DNA of 64,000 nt. It comes from Thiopseudomonas acetoxidans. GTDB taxonomy: Bacteria > Pseudomonadota > Gammaproteobacteria > Pseudomonadales > Pseudomonadaceae. The notes beneath the pieces are model-generated. The model was given only the letters and a program-made list of their open reading frames with translations. It did no database searches and was not told the DNA's origin. The position numbers and the translations under genes are program-made. This document shows, in pieces, positions 25,877 to 34,854 of this stretch (its first letter is position 1; each line of letters begins with the position of its first letter). Location: positions 62,001-126,000 of the forward strand of contig NZ_JAUCDY010000001.1 in the NCBI RefSeq assembly GCF_030362935.1, written 5' to 3'.

Positions 25877-26485
25877 ATGAACAAAATTATAGTGAGTCTG
25901 CTGTTGACCTTGGGTATCACAGGCCTTGCACAGGCCGCTGGGAACGCAGAAGCGGGTAAGGATAAAATTCTCCTTTGTACTGCCTGCCACGGCCAAGATG
26001 GCAATAGCACTTTGATGCCGACTTACCCAAAACTAGCAGGTCAGGGGCAACGCTATTTGCTTAAGCAAATGCAGGATATTAAATCAGGTGCGCGTCCTGT
26101 TGTAGAGATGACGGGCATGCTTAATGCGATGTCTGATGAGGACATGGCTGATATTGCAGCTTGGTACTCAAGCCAAGTATCAACTCTGGGTGAAGCTGAC
26201 CCCGAGTTAGCTGCGCGCGGTGAAGAGCTTTATCGTGGTGGAAAAATAAATGACGGTGTACCCGCGTGTACGGGTTGTCATACCCCTACGGGCGAGGGCA
26301 TGGATTTGGCTTTTTATCCTAAGTTAAGTGCGCAGCAGGCTGGCTATACAGCTAAGCAATTAACTGACTTCCGTGAAGGCGACCGCACTAATGATGGTGA
26401 TGCCATGGTTATGCGTGGTGTAGCTGAAAAGCTTAGTAACAAAGACATCAAGGCATTAGCAAGCTACATCCAAGGTTTGCGTTAA
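25877..26485 (+). CDS. Di-haem cytochrome c4
   Basis: 202 residues with a signal peptide (ends AQAA) and two haem motifs, CTACH (near residue 34) and CTGCH (near 135), in two similar halves, each followed by a Met ligand region (about KLAGQ...MLNAM and YPKLSAQ...MVMRGV). Cytochrome c4 carries electrons in the periplasm to terminal oxidases such as cbb3 and to nitrogen-oxide reductases. The neighbour engB is the usual Pseudomonas context. Own terminator follows. Confidence 0.93.
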   Translation: MNKIIVSLLLTLGITGLAQAAGNAEAGKDKILLCTACHGQDGNSTLMPTYPKLAGQGQRYLLKQMQDIKSGARPVVEMTGMLNAMSDEDMADIAAWYSSQVSTLGEADPELAARGEELYRGGKINDGVPACTGCHTPTGEGMDLAFYPKLSAQQAGYTAKQLTDFREGDRTNDGDAMVMRGVAEKLSNKDIKALASYIQGLR

Positions 26486-26497
26486 TCTAACCTAGAA

Positions 26498-26530
26498 TTA
26501 AAACGCCACCTAAGTTAGGTGGCGTTTTTT
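26498..26530 (+). terminator. Terminator of cytochrome c4 gene
   Basis: Stem AACGCCACCT / AGGTGGCGTT (26501-26510 with 26516-26525) followed by T-run. Confidence 0.9.
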
Positions 26531-26588
26531 TTGCGCCAGAAACATGACTTTGAACAAGTTTCGTATTCCGGACCTAGTAAAATAACTG

Positions 26589-26602
26589 TATAGTTGACTA
26601 TA
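26589..26602 (+). promoter_or_regulatory. Palindrome TATAGT-TG-ACTATA upstream of nnrS
   Basis: Perfect 14-bp inverted repeat 31 bases before the nnrS start. The overlapping word TGTATAGT (26587-26594) also occurs, reverse-complemented, upstream of the cytochrome c' gene. Possible nitric-oxide-responsive operator; regulator unknown. Confidence 0.35.
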
Positions 26603-26633
26603 TTGCTGGGAATTAACTAGGGTGGGATTAACA

Positions 26634-27824
26634 ATGCAGTTACTCGATCGCTCAAAAGCATTAAAAATTACTCCATTTTTGCGCTTGGGTTTTAGGCCTT
26701 TTTTCTTTCTGGGTGCTTTATTGGCCGCGGTAGCTGTGCCGTTGTGGTTGCTGGCGCTTAATGGCTATTTTGTGGATTGGCAGCCCACAGGAAATTGGTT
26801 GGCATGGCATAGGCATGAGCTGTTATTCGGTTTTGTTGGGGCAATAATAGCCGGATTTTTACTCACTGCGGTGCAGACGTGGACAGGAGTCCCGGGGTTG
26901 TCTGGTAATCTACTGCTAGGACTTACTTTAATCTGGGTTGCGGCGCGGCTAGCGTGGTTTGTGAATGTGCCGGAGCCGGTTTTTTTGATACTAAATGGTT
27001 TGTTTTTTCCTTTGGTTGCTTTGCAAATGGCGCGCAGTGTTTGGCCGGTACGCCAAGTGCGAAATTACCCCTTGGTGTTGGTTTTGTTGGTGTTGTCCGC
27101 ACTGAATGCTGTGGTTTTGTTCGGTGTGGTAAATGCCGATGAGGCGTTACAGCGGCAGGCGGTGTTGGGAGGTGTGTGGGCCGTAGGTGCTATTATGTGC
27201 ATCATTGGTGGGCGTGTTATACCTTTCTTTACTCAGCGTGGTTTATTGCGCCCGCATGGCGTACAAGCATGGCCATGGCTAGAGCACGCGCTTTTGTATG
27301 GCACCTTATTAATAGTGCTGTGCTATGCGGGCGGCTGGGCACTACAACGTCAAGCTGCGATCGGGGCGTTGTTTTTACTCTTAGCTGTAGGGAATTTAAT
27401 ACGCTTGGCACGCTGGTATGATCAAGGCATATGGCGGGTGTCCTTGCTCTGGTCGCTGCATGTGGCGACTCTATGGTTTGTCATTGCGTTTTTCTGCATG
27501 GCTTTGTGGAATTTCGGCTGGCTAGCCAATGTGAGTTTGGCGGTGCACGCGCTGACTGTTGGCGCGATGGCTGGCCTTATCCTAGCCATGATTGCTCGAG
27601 TAACCCTAGGGCATACTGGCAGGATGCTTACGCCTCCTAAGGCCATGACGTGGGGCTTTGCGCTGTTTAACCTAGCAGCTGTTAGCCGAGTATTTTTGGT
27701 TGAGCTGAACTATCAAGCTGGTTTGGGCATTGCGGTGCTGTGTTGGTCGGTAAGCTTCGCCATTTATTTGTACTGCTATGGCCCAATGCTGTGGAAAGCT
27801 CGTGTTGATGGCGCGCCGGGCTAG
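26634..27824 (+). CDS. nnrS: NnrS family membrane protein (nitric-oxide response)
   Basis: A polytopic inner-membrane protein, 396 residues from ATG 26634; AGGGTGGG lies 7 bases upstream, so I prefer it to GTG 26622. About 12 hydrophobic spans. Conserved NnrS motifs include FRPFFFLGAL near the N-terminus, WHRHELLFGF, GGRVIPFFT and HALTVGAMAGLILAMIARVTLGHTGR. NnrS is a haem/copper protein linked to NO tolerance and denitrification. It follows cytochrome c4 but has its own promoter region. Confidence 0.92.
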   Translation: MQLLDRSKALKITPFLRLGFRPFFFLGALLAAVAVPLWLLALNGYFVDWQPTGNWLAWHRHELLFGFVGAIIAGFLLTAVQTWTGVPGLSGNLLLGLTLIWVAARLAWFVNVPEPVFLILNGLFFPLVALQMARSVWPVRQVRNYPLVLVLLVLSALNAVVLFGVVNADEALQRQAVLGGVWAVGAIMCIIGGRVIPFFTQRGLLRPHGVQAWPWLEHALLYGTLLIVLCYAGGWALQRQAAIGALFLLLAVGNLIRLARWYDQGIWRVSLLWSLHVATLWFVIAFFCMALWNFGWLANVSLAVHALTVGAMAGLILAMIARVTLGHTGRMLTPPKAMTWGFALFNLAAVSRVFLVELNYQAGLGIAVLCWSVSFAIYLYCYGPMLWKARVDGAPG

Positions 27825-28072
27825 GTAAACTGTTAACAGTAAGTCGACTATTGTATAGCTGCCAAAAATATTAAGAGTTCTAGAATGGAAGTCATACTAA
27901 AAGGCTTGGATAACATTCTCGCCAGAGTTGACTGAGTGAAATAAAGCGTTTTTATATAACAAAATACTGGCTGCACAAATACATGGGGTTTAATACACTA
28001 CCCATTGCATATCTAAAGCACAGTGTAGCGAGCAAATAAAACAAACATCATTGAAATCTAGAGGTTATTTTC

Positions 28073-29584
28073 ATGACGCAGGATTTAAGTAAGTTCATTC
28101 GTAATGCAGCTTTCCTAGATAAGGTTGTTTCAGCCGAGGAAGCAGCATCATGGATTGATGACGGGATGACGCTGGGTATGAGTGGTTTCACCCTGTTTGG
28201 TGAGCCAAAAGAGTTCCCGATGGCGTTGGCCGAGCGCGGCAAAAAAGAAAAGTTCAAGGTCAACCTGTTTACCGGTGCTTCCATGGGTCCAGCAGCTGAC
28301 GGCTCCATGGCTGAGGCAGGTATTATCAATCTGCGCTTCCCCTACAATGCTAACCCCATCTTGCGTAAGCAGATCAACGAAGGTGAAGCGTTCTACATTG
28401 ACCAGCACTTGTCCCATAACGCTGAATATGTGCGTCAGGGCGTACTGCCCGGCATTGATTACGCCATTATCGAAGCCGCGGCGATTACCGAAGACGGCGA
28501 AATCATTCCGACCGGTTCAGTGGGCAACTCCCCGATTTATGTCGAAACTGCCAAGCACGTCATTATCGAAGTCAACGTGTCTGCTCCGGCTGCCTACGAA
28601 GGCATGCACGATATCTATGTTCCTGGCCCTGCCGGTGAAAACGCTCGTTGCGATATTCCATTGTGTGAAATCAGCCAGCGCATTGGCAGCAAGGGCATTA
28701 AGGTTGATCCAGCCAAAGTCCGCGGTATCGTGATTTCCAGCCAGCCGGATATCCCGTCTCCGCTGTTTGAGCCAAACGAAGAAACCCAGCAAATTGCTGA
28801 CAACCTGCTGCACTTCCTGCATGAAGAAGTACGTAAGGGTCGCCTGCCAAACAACCTGGCTCCGCTGCAATCCGGAGTCGGCTCCGTGGCTAACGCAGTG
28901 CTGAATGGCATGAAGGACTCTGGTTTCAAAGACATCATCGTTGCTTCCGAAGTGTTGCAGGATGGCGTATTCGATCTGATTGATGCCGGTGTAGTGAAGT
29001 TCGCTGCCGGTACGGCGCTGTCCCTGTCTAAGAAGCGTGTAGACAGCCTGGCAGAAGACTTGGAGAAGTATGCAGACAAGGTTGTTTTCCGCCCGCAAGA
29101 AATTTCCAACCACCCCGAGCTGATTCGTCGTCTGGGTGTGATTTCTTTCAACACTGCGCTGGAAGTGGACATCTACGGTAACGTCAACTCCACCCACGTC
29201 AGTGGTACTCACATGATGAACGGTATCGGCGGTTCCGGTGATTTTGCCCGTAACGCCCGCATTACCATGTTCGTTACCCAGTCAACTGCCAAAGGCGGCG
29301 CCATTTCCGCCATCGTGCCGTTTGTGACCCACGTTGACCACACCAACCATGACGTTGATGTGATCATCACCGAGCAGGGCTACGCTGACTTGCGTGGTCT
29401 GGCTCCACGCCAGGCGGCTGAGGCCATCATCGAAAACTGTATGCACCCAAGCTTTAAGCAGCAGGCGCGTGAGTACTTCGAAGAAGCCAAAGCCAAGCGT
29501 GGTGGACACACACCACACCTGTTGGACAAGGCGTTCTCTTGGCACATTAACCTAGCCGAGAAGGGCACCATGAAACTAGATTAA
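28073..29584 (+). CDS. Acetyl-CoA hydrolase/transferase family protein (succinyl-CoA:acetate CoA-transferase type)
   Basis: 503 residues, family-I CoA-transferase of the Cat1/AarC type, which moves CoA between succinyl-CoA or acetyl-CoA and acetate/succinate. The likely catalytic Glu is E293 in ASEVLQDGVFDLI, and the oxyanion motif GVGSVANAVL is just upstream. The family is used for acetate handling or to bypass succinyl-CoA synthetase. The gene is strongly biased to C-ending and G-ending codons compared with its neighbours, which suggests high expression. RBS GAGG before ATG. Strong terminator with a UUCG loop follows. Substrate inferred. Confidence 0.88.
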   Translation: MTQDLSKFIRNAAFLDKVVSAEEAASWIDDGMTLGMSGFTLFGEPKEFPMALAERGKKEKFKVNLFTGASMGPAADGSMAEAGIINLRFPYNANPILRKQINEGEAFYIDQHLSHNAEYVRQGVLPGIDYAIIEAAAITEDGEIIPTGSVGNSPIYVETAKHVIIEVNVSAPAAYEGMHDIYVPGPAGENARCDIPLCEISQRIGSKGIKVDPAKVRGIVISSQPDIPSPLFEPNEETQQIADNLLHFLHEEVRKGRLPNNLAPLQSGVGSVANAVLNGMKDSGFKDIIVASEVLQDGVFDLIDAGVVKFAAGTALSLSKKRVDSLAEDLEKYADKVVFRPQEISNHPELIRRLGVISFNTALEVDIYGNVNSTHVSGTHMMNGIGGSGDFARNARITMFVTQSTAKGGAISAIVPFVTHVDHTNHDVDVIITEQGYADLRGLAPRQAAEAIIENCMHPSFKQQAREYFEEAKAKRGGHTPHLLDKAFSWHINLAEKGTMKLD

Positions 29585-29603
29585 TCTAGGCTTTGCCATA
29601 CAA

Positions 29604-29631
29604 AAAAGGGCTCTTCGGAGCCCTTTTTTTA
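29604..29631. terminator. Bidirectional terminator between CoA-transferase and ppk
   Basis: Stem GGGCTC-TTCG-GAGCCC (29608-29623) with A-run and T-run on either side. The T-run overlaps the ppk stop codon (29629-29631). Confidence 0.9.
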
Positions 29632-31782
29632 TTGTGTTGGATTACTGACGTCAGCGACAAATAAGCTAAGCTGTTCAAGCAGGGTTTGTTGTGCGTGCTG
29701 AACAGGCTCTAGTGCAGCAGGCTGTTGTTGGATATAACGGCCATCTGCCTGTAATAGCCAAGCGTGGGTATTATCCTCAAGATAGAGCTTGAGCTCTTTT
29801 TTAACGCGTTTAACCAGCTTTTTGTTTTCTAGCTGGAAACAGGCCTCGATACGCTTATCCAAATTGCGCTCCATTAAATCAGCACTGGCTAGATAAATTT
29901 CTTCGTCTGCATCGTGGTTTAAGAAATAATAAACGCGACTGTGCTCAAGTTGCTGCCCAATAATAGAGCGCACCTGTATGGTTTGTGAGACGCCGGCAAT
30001 ACCAGGACGCAAACAACACATGCCGCGCACTATTAAATCAATTTTTACGCCTACTTGACTGGCTTTGTATAAAGCTTTAATGATTTTTGCATCGGTTAGC
30101 GCATTGATTTTAATGATAATATGCGCGGGCTTTCCGGCCAGCGCGTTGGACTCTTCTCTAGCAATAAAATCCATGAGTGATTTGCGTAGCGTAAAAGGTG
30201 CGTGGATGAGTTTTTGCATCTGCACACTTTTTCCCATGCCAATGAGCTGACCAAAAAGTATGGATACATCCTCGCACAGGGCTTTATTACTGGTGAGCAA
30301 ACTGTAATCGGTATACAGCAAAGCGTTAGCCGCATGGTAATTGCCGGTACCTAAGTGTGCGTAGCGCACTAGGCTGTCTTCTTCGCGGCGTAATATTAGC
30401 GCGAGTTTGGCGTGGGTTTTAAAACCTATCATGCCGTAAATAACGATAGCGCCGGCTTCTTGTAAGCGGCTGGCCAGTGCAAGGTTATACTCCTCATCAA
30501 AGCGTGCGCGCAGTTCAATTACTACCGTCACTTCCTTGCCGTTGCGTGCTGCCTCTACCAAGGCATCGGCTATTTCTGAGTTTGCACCTGCGCGATACAG
30601 GGTTTGCTTTATTGCCAATACGTTAGGATCTTTTGCCGCCTGACTTAAAAAATCAATGACGCAGGTGAATGCCTCGTAGGGATGGTAAAGCAAAATATCT
30701 TGTTTGCTGACGACGGCGAAAATATCAGTATTTTTCTGCAGCGCTTTGGGAATCGAGGGGACAAAGGGCGCAAACTGTAAATGCGGGTGTGAAGTTAGAT
30801 TGGTGATAGCAAATAAACGGGTCAGGTTGACTGGTCCATTTACCTGATAGAGTTCTGTCTCACTGAGGTTGAATTGGGTTAATAGATAATCAACTAGATG
30901 TTCAGGGCAATTATCTGCCACTTCTAGTCGTACAGCATCACCAAACTGGCGCGTACTTAACTCACCGCGTAAGGCATGGGCTAGATCGGTAACGTCCTCT
31001 GCAGAAAAGCTCAGATCAGCGTTGCGCGTCAGACGAAATTGGTAGCAGCCTTTAACTTTCATACCATGGAATAAATCATTGGCATGGGCATGCAGCATGG
31101 ATGAAAGAAAGACGTAGTTAACCCCAGGGCCGCCAATTTCTTCTGGCACGCGAATAAGACGGGGTAAGCTGCGCGGTGCAGGCAGGATAGCCAAACCTGA
31201 GTTGCGACCAAACGCATCGACACCTTCAAGCTCGACAATAAAGTTTAAGCTTTTATTGACCAGTAATGGGAAAGGGTGGGCTGGATCCAAACCAATGGGG
31301 GTAATAATAGGCGCTACTTCAGCATGAAAATATTCATTGGCCCAGCGCTGTATGGGTTCGGTCCAGAAACGGCGACGAATAAAACGAATATTTTCGAGCG
31401 CCAGCTTGGGAAGCAAGACCTCGTTAAGTATTTGATATTGACGAGTAACTTGCTGATGCACTATGTCTGCAATGTCAGCTAAGGCTTGTTGCGGCTGTAT
31501 CCCGTCTGCATCAATACGCAAACGGTTGTAGGTTATTTGTCGTTTGAGTCCAGCAACACGAATTTCGAAGAACTCATCTAGATTGCTTGAGAAAATTAAT
31601 AAAAACTTTAGCCGTTCAAGTAATGGCGTTGATTCGTCAAGCGCCTGATCCAGAACGCGAATATTAAACTGCAGCTGTGAAAGTTCGCGGTGAATATATA
31701 GGCTGCTATCGTCTAAATTTGGGGCATGAGCGATAGGCTCTGATGTTGATACAGTTGCAGTAACTGCTGGCTTATCGCTCAT
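29629..31782 (-). CDS. ppk: Polyphosphate kinase
   Basis: 717 residues, PPK1 family, which polymerises the gamma-phosphate of ATP into inorganic polyphosphate and can run in reverse. The phosphorylated His is expected in KTHAKL (His457), and the second catalytic motif HLGTGNYH is near 476-483. Four-domain PPK1 length is normal. Lies 15 bases after hemB on the same strand, the usual Pseudomonas hemB-ppk pair. Linked to stress survival, motility and biofilm in relatives. Confidence 0.96.
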   Translation of the reverse strand: MSDKPAVTATVSTSEPIAHAPNLDDSSLYIHRELSQLQFNIRVLDQALDESTPLLERLKFLLIFSSNLDEFFEIRVAGLKRQITYNRLRIDADGIQPQQALADIADIVHQQVTRQYQILNEVLLPKLALENIRFIRRRFWTEPIQRWANEYFHAEVAPIITPIGLDPAHPFPLLVNKSLNFIVELEGVDAFGRNSGLAILPAPRSLPRLIRVPEEIGGPGVNYVFLSSMLHAHANDLFHGMKVKGCYQFRLTRNADLSFSAEDVTDLAHALRGELSTRQFGDAVRLEVADNCPEHLVDYLLTQFNLSETELYQVNGPVNLTRLFAITNLTSHPHLQFAPFVPSIPKALQKNTDIFAVVSKQDILLYHPYEAFTCVIDFLSQAAKDPNVLAIKQTLYRAGANSEIADALVEAARNGKEVTVVIELRARFDEEYNLALASRLQEAGAIVIYGMIGFKTHAKLALILRREEDSLVRYAHLGTGNYHAANALLYTDYSLLTSNKALCEDVSILFGQLIGMGKSVQMQKLIHAPFTLRKSLMDFIAREESNALAGKPAHIIIKINALTDAKIIKALYKASQVGVKIDLIVRGMCCLRPGIAGVSQTIQVRSIIGQQLEHSRVYYFLNHDADEEIYLASADLMERNLDKRIEACFQLENKKLVKRVKKELKLYLEDNTHAWLLQADGRYIQQQPAALEPVQHAQQTLLEQLSLFVADVSNPTQ

Positions 31783-31797
31783 AAAATCCCCGGTTAT

Positions 31798-32811
31798 TTA
31801 GTTGTTCTGCTGTAGCTGCTTAGCTGCGTGCACAGCAAAGTAGGTGAGGATGCCGTCAGCACCGGCGCGCTTAAAGACCAATAATGATTCCATAATAACC
31901 TCTTCGCTGAGCCAGCCGTTTTGAATGGCCGCCATATGCATGGCGTACTCACCGCTCACCTGGTAAGCAAAGGTCGGTGCCTTGAACTCTTCTTTGGTGC
32001 GCCAAACGATATCCAAGTAAGGCATGCCAGGCTTGACCATCACCATGTCAGCACCTTCGGTTAGATCCATAGCGACTTCGTGCAAGGCTTCGTGCCCATT
32101 AGCAGGATCCATCTGGTAGGTAAACTTATTACCCTTACCAAGGTTGGCAGCTGAACCTACGGCATCACGGAAAGGGCCGTAGTAGCTGCTGGCATACTTG
32201 GCTGAATAGGCCATGATGCGCACATTGATATGACCTGCGTCTTCAAGCGCTTCGCGGATGGCGAGGATACGGCCATCCATCATGTCCGATGGTGCAACTA
32301 CTTGCGCGCCAGCTGCAGCGTGTGAAAGCGCCTGGCGTACGAGCGCATCGACGGTTTCTTCGTTTTGCACATAACCGCTGTCATCCAAAATACCGTCTTG
32401 ACCATGGGTGGTGAAGGGGTCTAGCGCTACATCACTGATAATGCCTAGCTCAGGAAATTTTTCGCGCAGTGCACGAATCGCACGCTGAGCGATACCGTTT
32501 GGGTTCCATGCCTCTGCTGCATCTAGGGATTTGCATTCCACGGGTGTAACCGGAAAAAGCGCCAAAGCAGGAATGCCTAAGGCAACCCAATGTTCTGCTT
32601 CTTGTAGCAGCAGGTCGATTGACAGGCGCTCAACGCCGGGCATAGATGGGACAGCTTCGCGTTGATTGCTGCCATCGAGAACAAAAACTGGATAGATGAG
32701 GTCATCCACACTTAGGCGATTTTCACGTACTAAACGGCGAGAAAAATCGTCACGACGGTTACGACGCAAACGCGTACTGGGGAAAAGTCGATAGGCAGTA
32801 TTGGTAGTCAC
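31798..32811 (-). CDS. hemB: Delta-aminolevulinic acid dehydratase (porphobilinogen synthase)
   Basis: 337 residues from GTG 32811, which has AGAGGA just upstream and gives the usual Pseudomonas length; a longer frame to 32859 adds an unlikely 16-residue extension. It condenses two ALA to porphobilinogen in haem synthesis. The two active-site lysines are in AYSAKYASSYYGPFR and VMVKPGMP (Schiff base). The zinc-cysteine site is replaced by DPFTTHGQDG, so this is the Mg-dependent class. It shares an operon with ppk. Confidence 0.95.
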   Translation of the reverse strand: MTTNTAYRLFPSTRLRRNRRDDFSRRLVRENRLSVDDLIYPVFVLDGSNQREAVPSMPGVERLSIDLLLQEAEHWVALGIPALALFPVTPVECKSLDAAEAWNPNGIAQRAIRALREKFPELGIISDVALDPFTTHGQDGILDDSGYVQNEETVDALVRQALSHAAAGAQVVAPSDMMDGRILAIREALEDAGHINVRIMAYSAKYASSYYGPFRDAVGSAANLGKGNKFTYQMDPANGHEALHEVAMDLTEGADMVMVKPGMPYLDIVWRTKEEFKAPTFAYQVSGEYAMHMAAIQNGWLSEEVIMESLLVFKRAGADGILTYFAVHAAKQLQQNN

Positions 32812-32963
32812 TGTGGCTTCCTCTTTATCTGTTAGCTTGAAGTGCAGCAGATGCTGCAAGCTGATGAACGTGGTTCTATTGTAAGCTTAAATTTAGGCCT
32901 GAGCTAATTATCTAGAATATGCAAAAAACACACTGAAAAACACGGATAAACAAGAAAAGGCTG

Positions 32964-32992
32964 TTTGCATGTGGTTTATGCTCTGGTATGAT
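32964..32992 (+). promoter_or_regulatory. Promoter of rpmE
   Basis: TTTGCA (32964-32969), 17-base spacer, TATGAT (32987-32992), about 75 bases before the rpmE start. The 5' UTR may carry control elements, which I cannot define. Confidence 0.6.
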
Positions 32993-33066
32993 CGCCCTCC
33001 TATTTGCGTGCGGTATTCAACAATGGGGTTGGATGGCGGTACGTTGTATATTCCTGAGGATTCATC

Positions 33067-33279
33067 ATGAAAGCTGGTATTCACCCAAATTACACAGATA
33101 TTAGCGCAACCTGCAGTTGTGGTAATGTGATTGCGACACGTTCAACTATCGGCAAAGACATCAGCATTGATGTATGCTCCGAGTGTCACCCATTTTATAC
33201 CGGTAAGCAGAAAGTACTTGATGTGGGTGGTCGTATCGATCGCTTCAAGCAGCGCTTTGGTACTTTCGGTACTAAGTAA
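33067..33279 (+). CDS. rpmE: Ribosomal protein L31 (zinc-binding form)
   Basis: 70 residues, the usual length. Cys motif CSC near residue 16-18 and CSEC near 37-40 make this the zinc-binding C+ type of L31, part of the 50S subunit at the subunit interface. Monocistronic with its own promoter and terminator. Confidence 0.97.
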   Translation: MKAGIHPNYTDISATCSCGNVIATRSTIGKDISIDVCSECHPFYTGKQKVLDVGGRIDRFKQRFGTFGTK

Positions 33280-33300
33280 GCTTATTTTGCTTGCACAGTA

Positions 33301-33328
33301 AAAAAGCGCCTTCTTGGGCGCTTTTTTA
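33301..33328 (+). terminator. Terminator of rpmE
   Basis: Stem AAAAGCGCC / GGCGCTTTT with a 6-base loop, followed by T-run. Confidence 0.9.
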
Positions 33329-33510
33329 CTTTATAATCACTGAAAGATTTGAGCAGTTAGTAAAGTTTCATAGACTTTGAGTTGCTAGGCTGCGGTTGTT
33401 TTCGTCCTGTGGACCCAGCGCTCATAAAGTCACCCTATCTTGTTGTAGGCTATACTCTTGCGTATGCTCGTCAGTTTATAAATAAAGCAACTATCCAGCG
33501 GAAAAATATC

Positions 33511-34776
33511 ATGTCTGATTTGAAAACAGCAGCACTTGAATATCATGCTTTACCCCGTCCGGGTAAAATAAGTGTTGAGCTAACCAAGCCCACAGAGACA
33601 GCGCGTGATTTGGCGCTTGCCTATAGTCCTGGAGTGGCAGAACCGGTGCGTGAAATTGCACGCGAACCAAACCTCGCCTATAAATATACCAGCAAGGGTA
33701 ATCTGGTCGGCGTCATTACCGACGGTACAGCTATTCTTGGACTGGGCAATTTAGGGCCGTTGGCATCAAAACCGGTGATGGAAGGTAAAGGTGTGTTGTT
33801 TAAGCGCTTTGCTGGTGTGGACGTGTTTGATATTGAAGTCGATGCAGAAAGCCCACAAGCGTTTATTGATACGGTCAGACGTATTTCAATTACCTTTGGC
33901 GGTATTAACCTGGAAGACATTAAAGCGCCTGAGTGTTTTGAAATCGAGCGCGCCCTAATTGAGCAGTGTGATATTCCAGTATTCCATGATGATCAGCATG
34001 GTACAGCTATTGTTACTGCGGCTGGAATGCTGAATGCCCTGGAGATTGCTGGCAAAGAACTAGCCACAGCTAAAATTGTTTGCCTTGGCTCTGGTGCCGC
34101 GGCGATTTCCTGTATGAGATTACTGATCAGTTTAGGTGCCAAGGTTGAAAACATTTTTATGCTCGACCGTAAAGGCGTGATTCATTCAGGTCGTGATGAT
34201 CTAAACCAGTACAAAGCCGCATTTGCTCACGACACTGATAAACATACGCTGGAGCAAGCAATGGAAGGGGCGGATGTTTTTGTTGGGTTGGCCGGTTCTA
34301 ATTTGCTCAGCGCCGACAATCTTAAGCGTATGGCTGAAAGGCCCGTAGTGTTTGCTTGCTCTAATCCGGATCCGGAAATTAGCCCAGAGCTTGCGCATGC
34401 CACCCGTTCAGACGTAATTATGGCAACCGGTCGTTCTGATTATCCTAACCAGGTTAATAATGTCCTTTGTTTCCCATTTATTTTCCGTGGCGCACTAGAT
34501 GTTCGTGCTTCACGCATCAATGAGGAAATGAAAATAGCGGTAGTGCATGCTTTGCGTGACTTAGCCAAAGCGCCGGTCTCCCCCGAGGTTTGTGCGGCAT
34601 ATGGCTTAGATACGCTGGAGTTTGGCCGTGAATATATTATTCCTAAGCCATTGGACCCCCGTTTGATTACTATCGTCCCTGATGCAGCTGCCAAAGCTGC
34701 GATAGAAAGTGGCGTAGCGAGTTTGCCCTATCCGCGCAACTACCCGCTGCAGTCAGTTGCTGATGTATTTAAATAA
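33511..34776 (+). CDS. maeB: Malic enzyme (short form, no phosphotransacetylase domain)
   Basis: 421 residues from ATG 33511; upstream in-frame codons give no family match. Converts malate to pyruvate and CO2 with reduction of NAD(P). Malic signature AYSPGVAEPVREIA (about 29-42), LTDGTAILGLGNLGP-type motif, FHDDQHGTAI and the nucleotide-binding GSGAAAISC are present. Enteric MaeB has a C-terminal phosphotransacetylase-like domain; this protein lacks it, as in Pseudomonas. Followed by a terminator and convergent mrcA. Confidence 0.93.
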   Translation: MSDLKTAALEYHALPRPGKISVELTKPTETARDLALAYSPGVAEPVREIAREPNLAYKYTSKGNLVGVITDGTAILGLGNLGPLASKPVMEGKGVLFKRFAGVDVFDIEVDAESPQAFIDTVRRISITFGGINLEDIKAPECFEIERALIEQCDIPVFHDDQHGTAIVTAAGMLNALEIAGKELATAKIVCLGSGAAAISCMRLLISLGAKVENIFMLDRKGVIHSGRDDLNQYKAAFAHDTDKHTLEQAMEGADVFVGLAGSNLLSADNLKRMAERPVVFACSNPDPEISPELAHATRSDVIMATGRSDYPNQVNNVLCFPFIFRGALDVRASRINEEMKIAVVHALRDLAKAPVSPEVCAAYGLDTLEFGREYIIPKPLDPRLITIVPDAAAKAAIESGVASLPYPRNYPLQSVADVFK

Positions 34777-34790
34777 GCAGGCTTAAGTAA

Positions 34791-34826
34791 TAAAAAACCC
34801 GCTCATTAACAAGCGGGTTTTTTTTG
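34791..34826. terminator. Terminator between maeB and mrcA
   Basis: Stem AAACCCGCT / AGCGGGTTT with flanking A-run and T-run serves both convergent genes. Confidence 0.9.
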
Positions 34827-34854
34827 GTGCAGCATTCATGGGTGTATTAGAGGA

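Noticed and set aside
28517..29212. Long minus-strand frames inside the CoA-transferase gene
   Set aside because: Arise from the strong codon bias of the sense gene; no start signal or recognisable protein.
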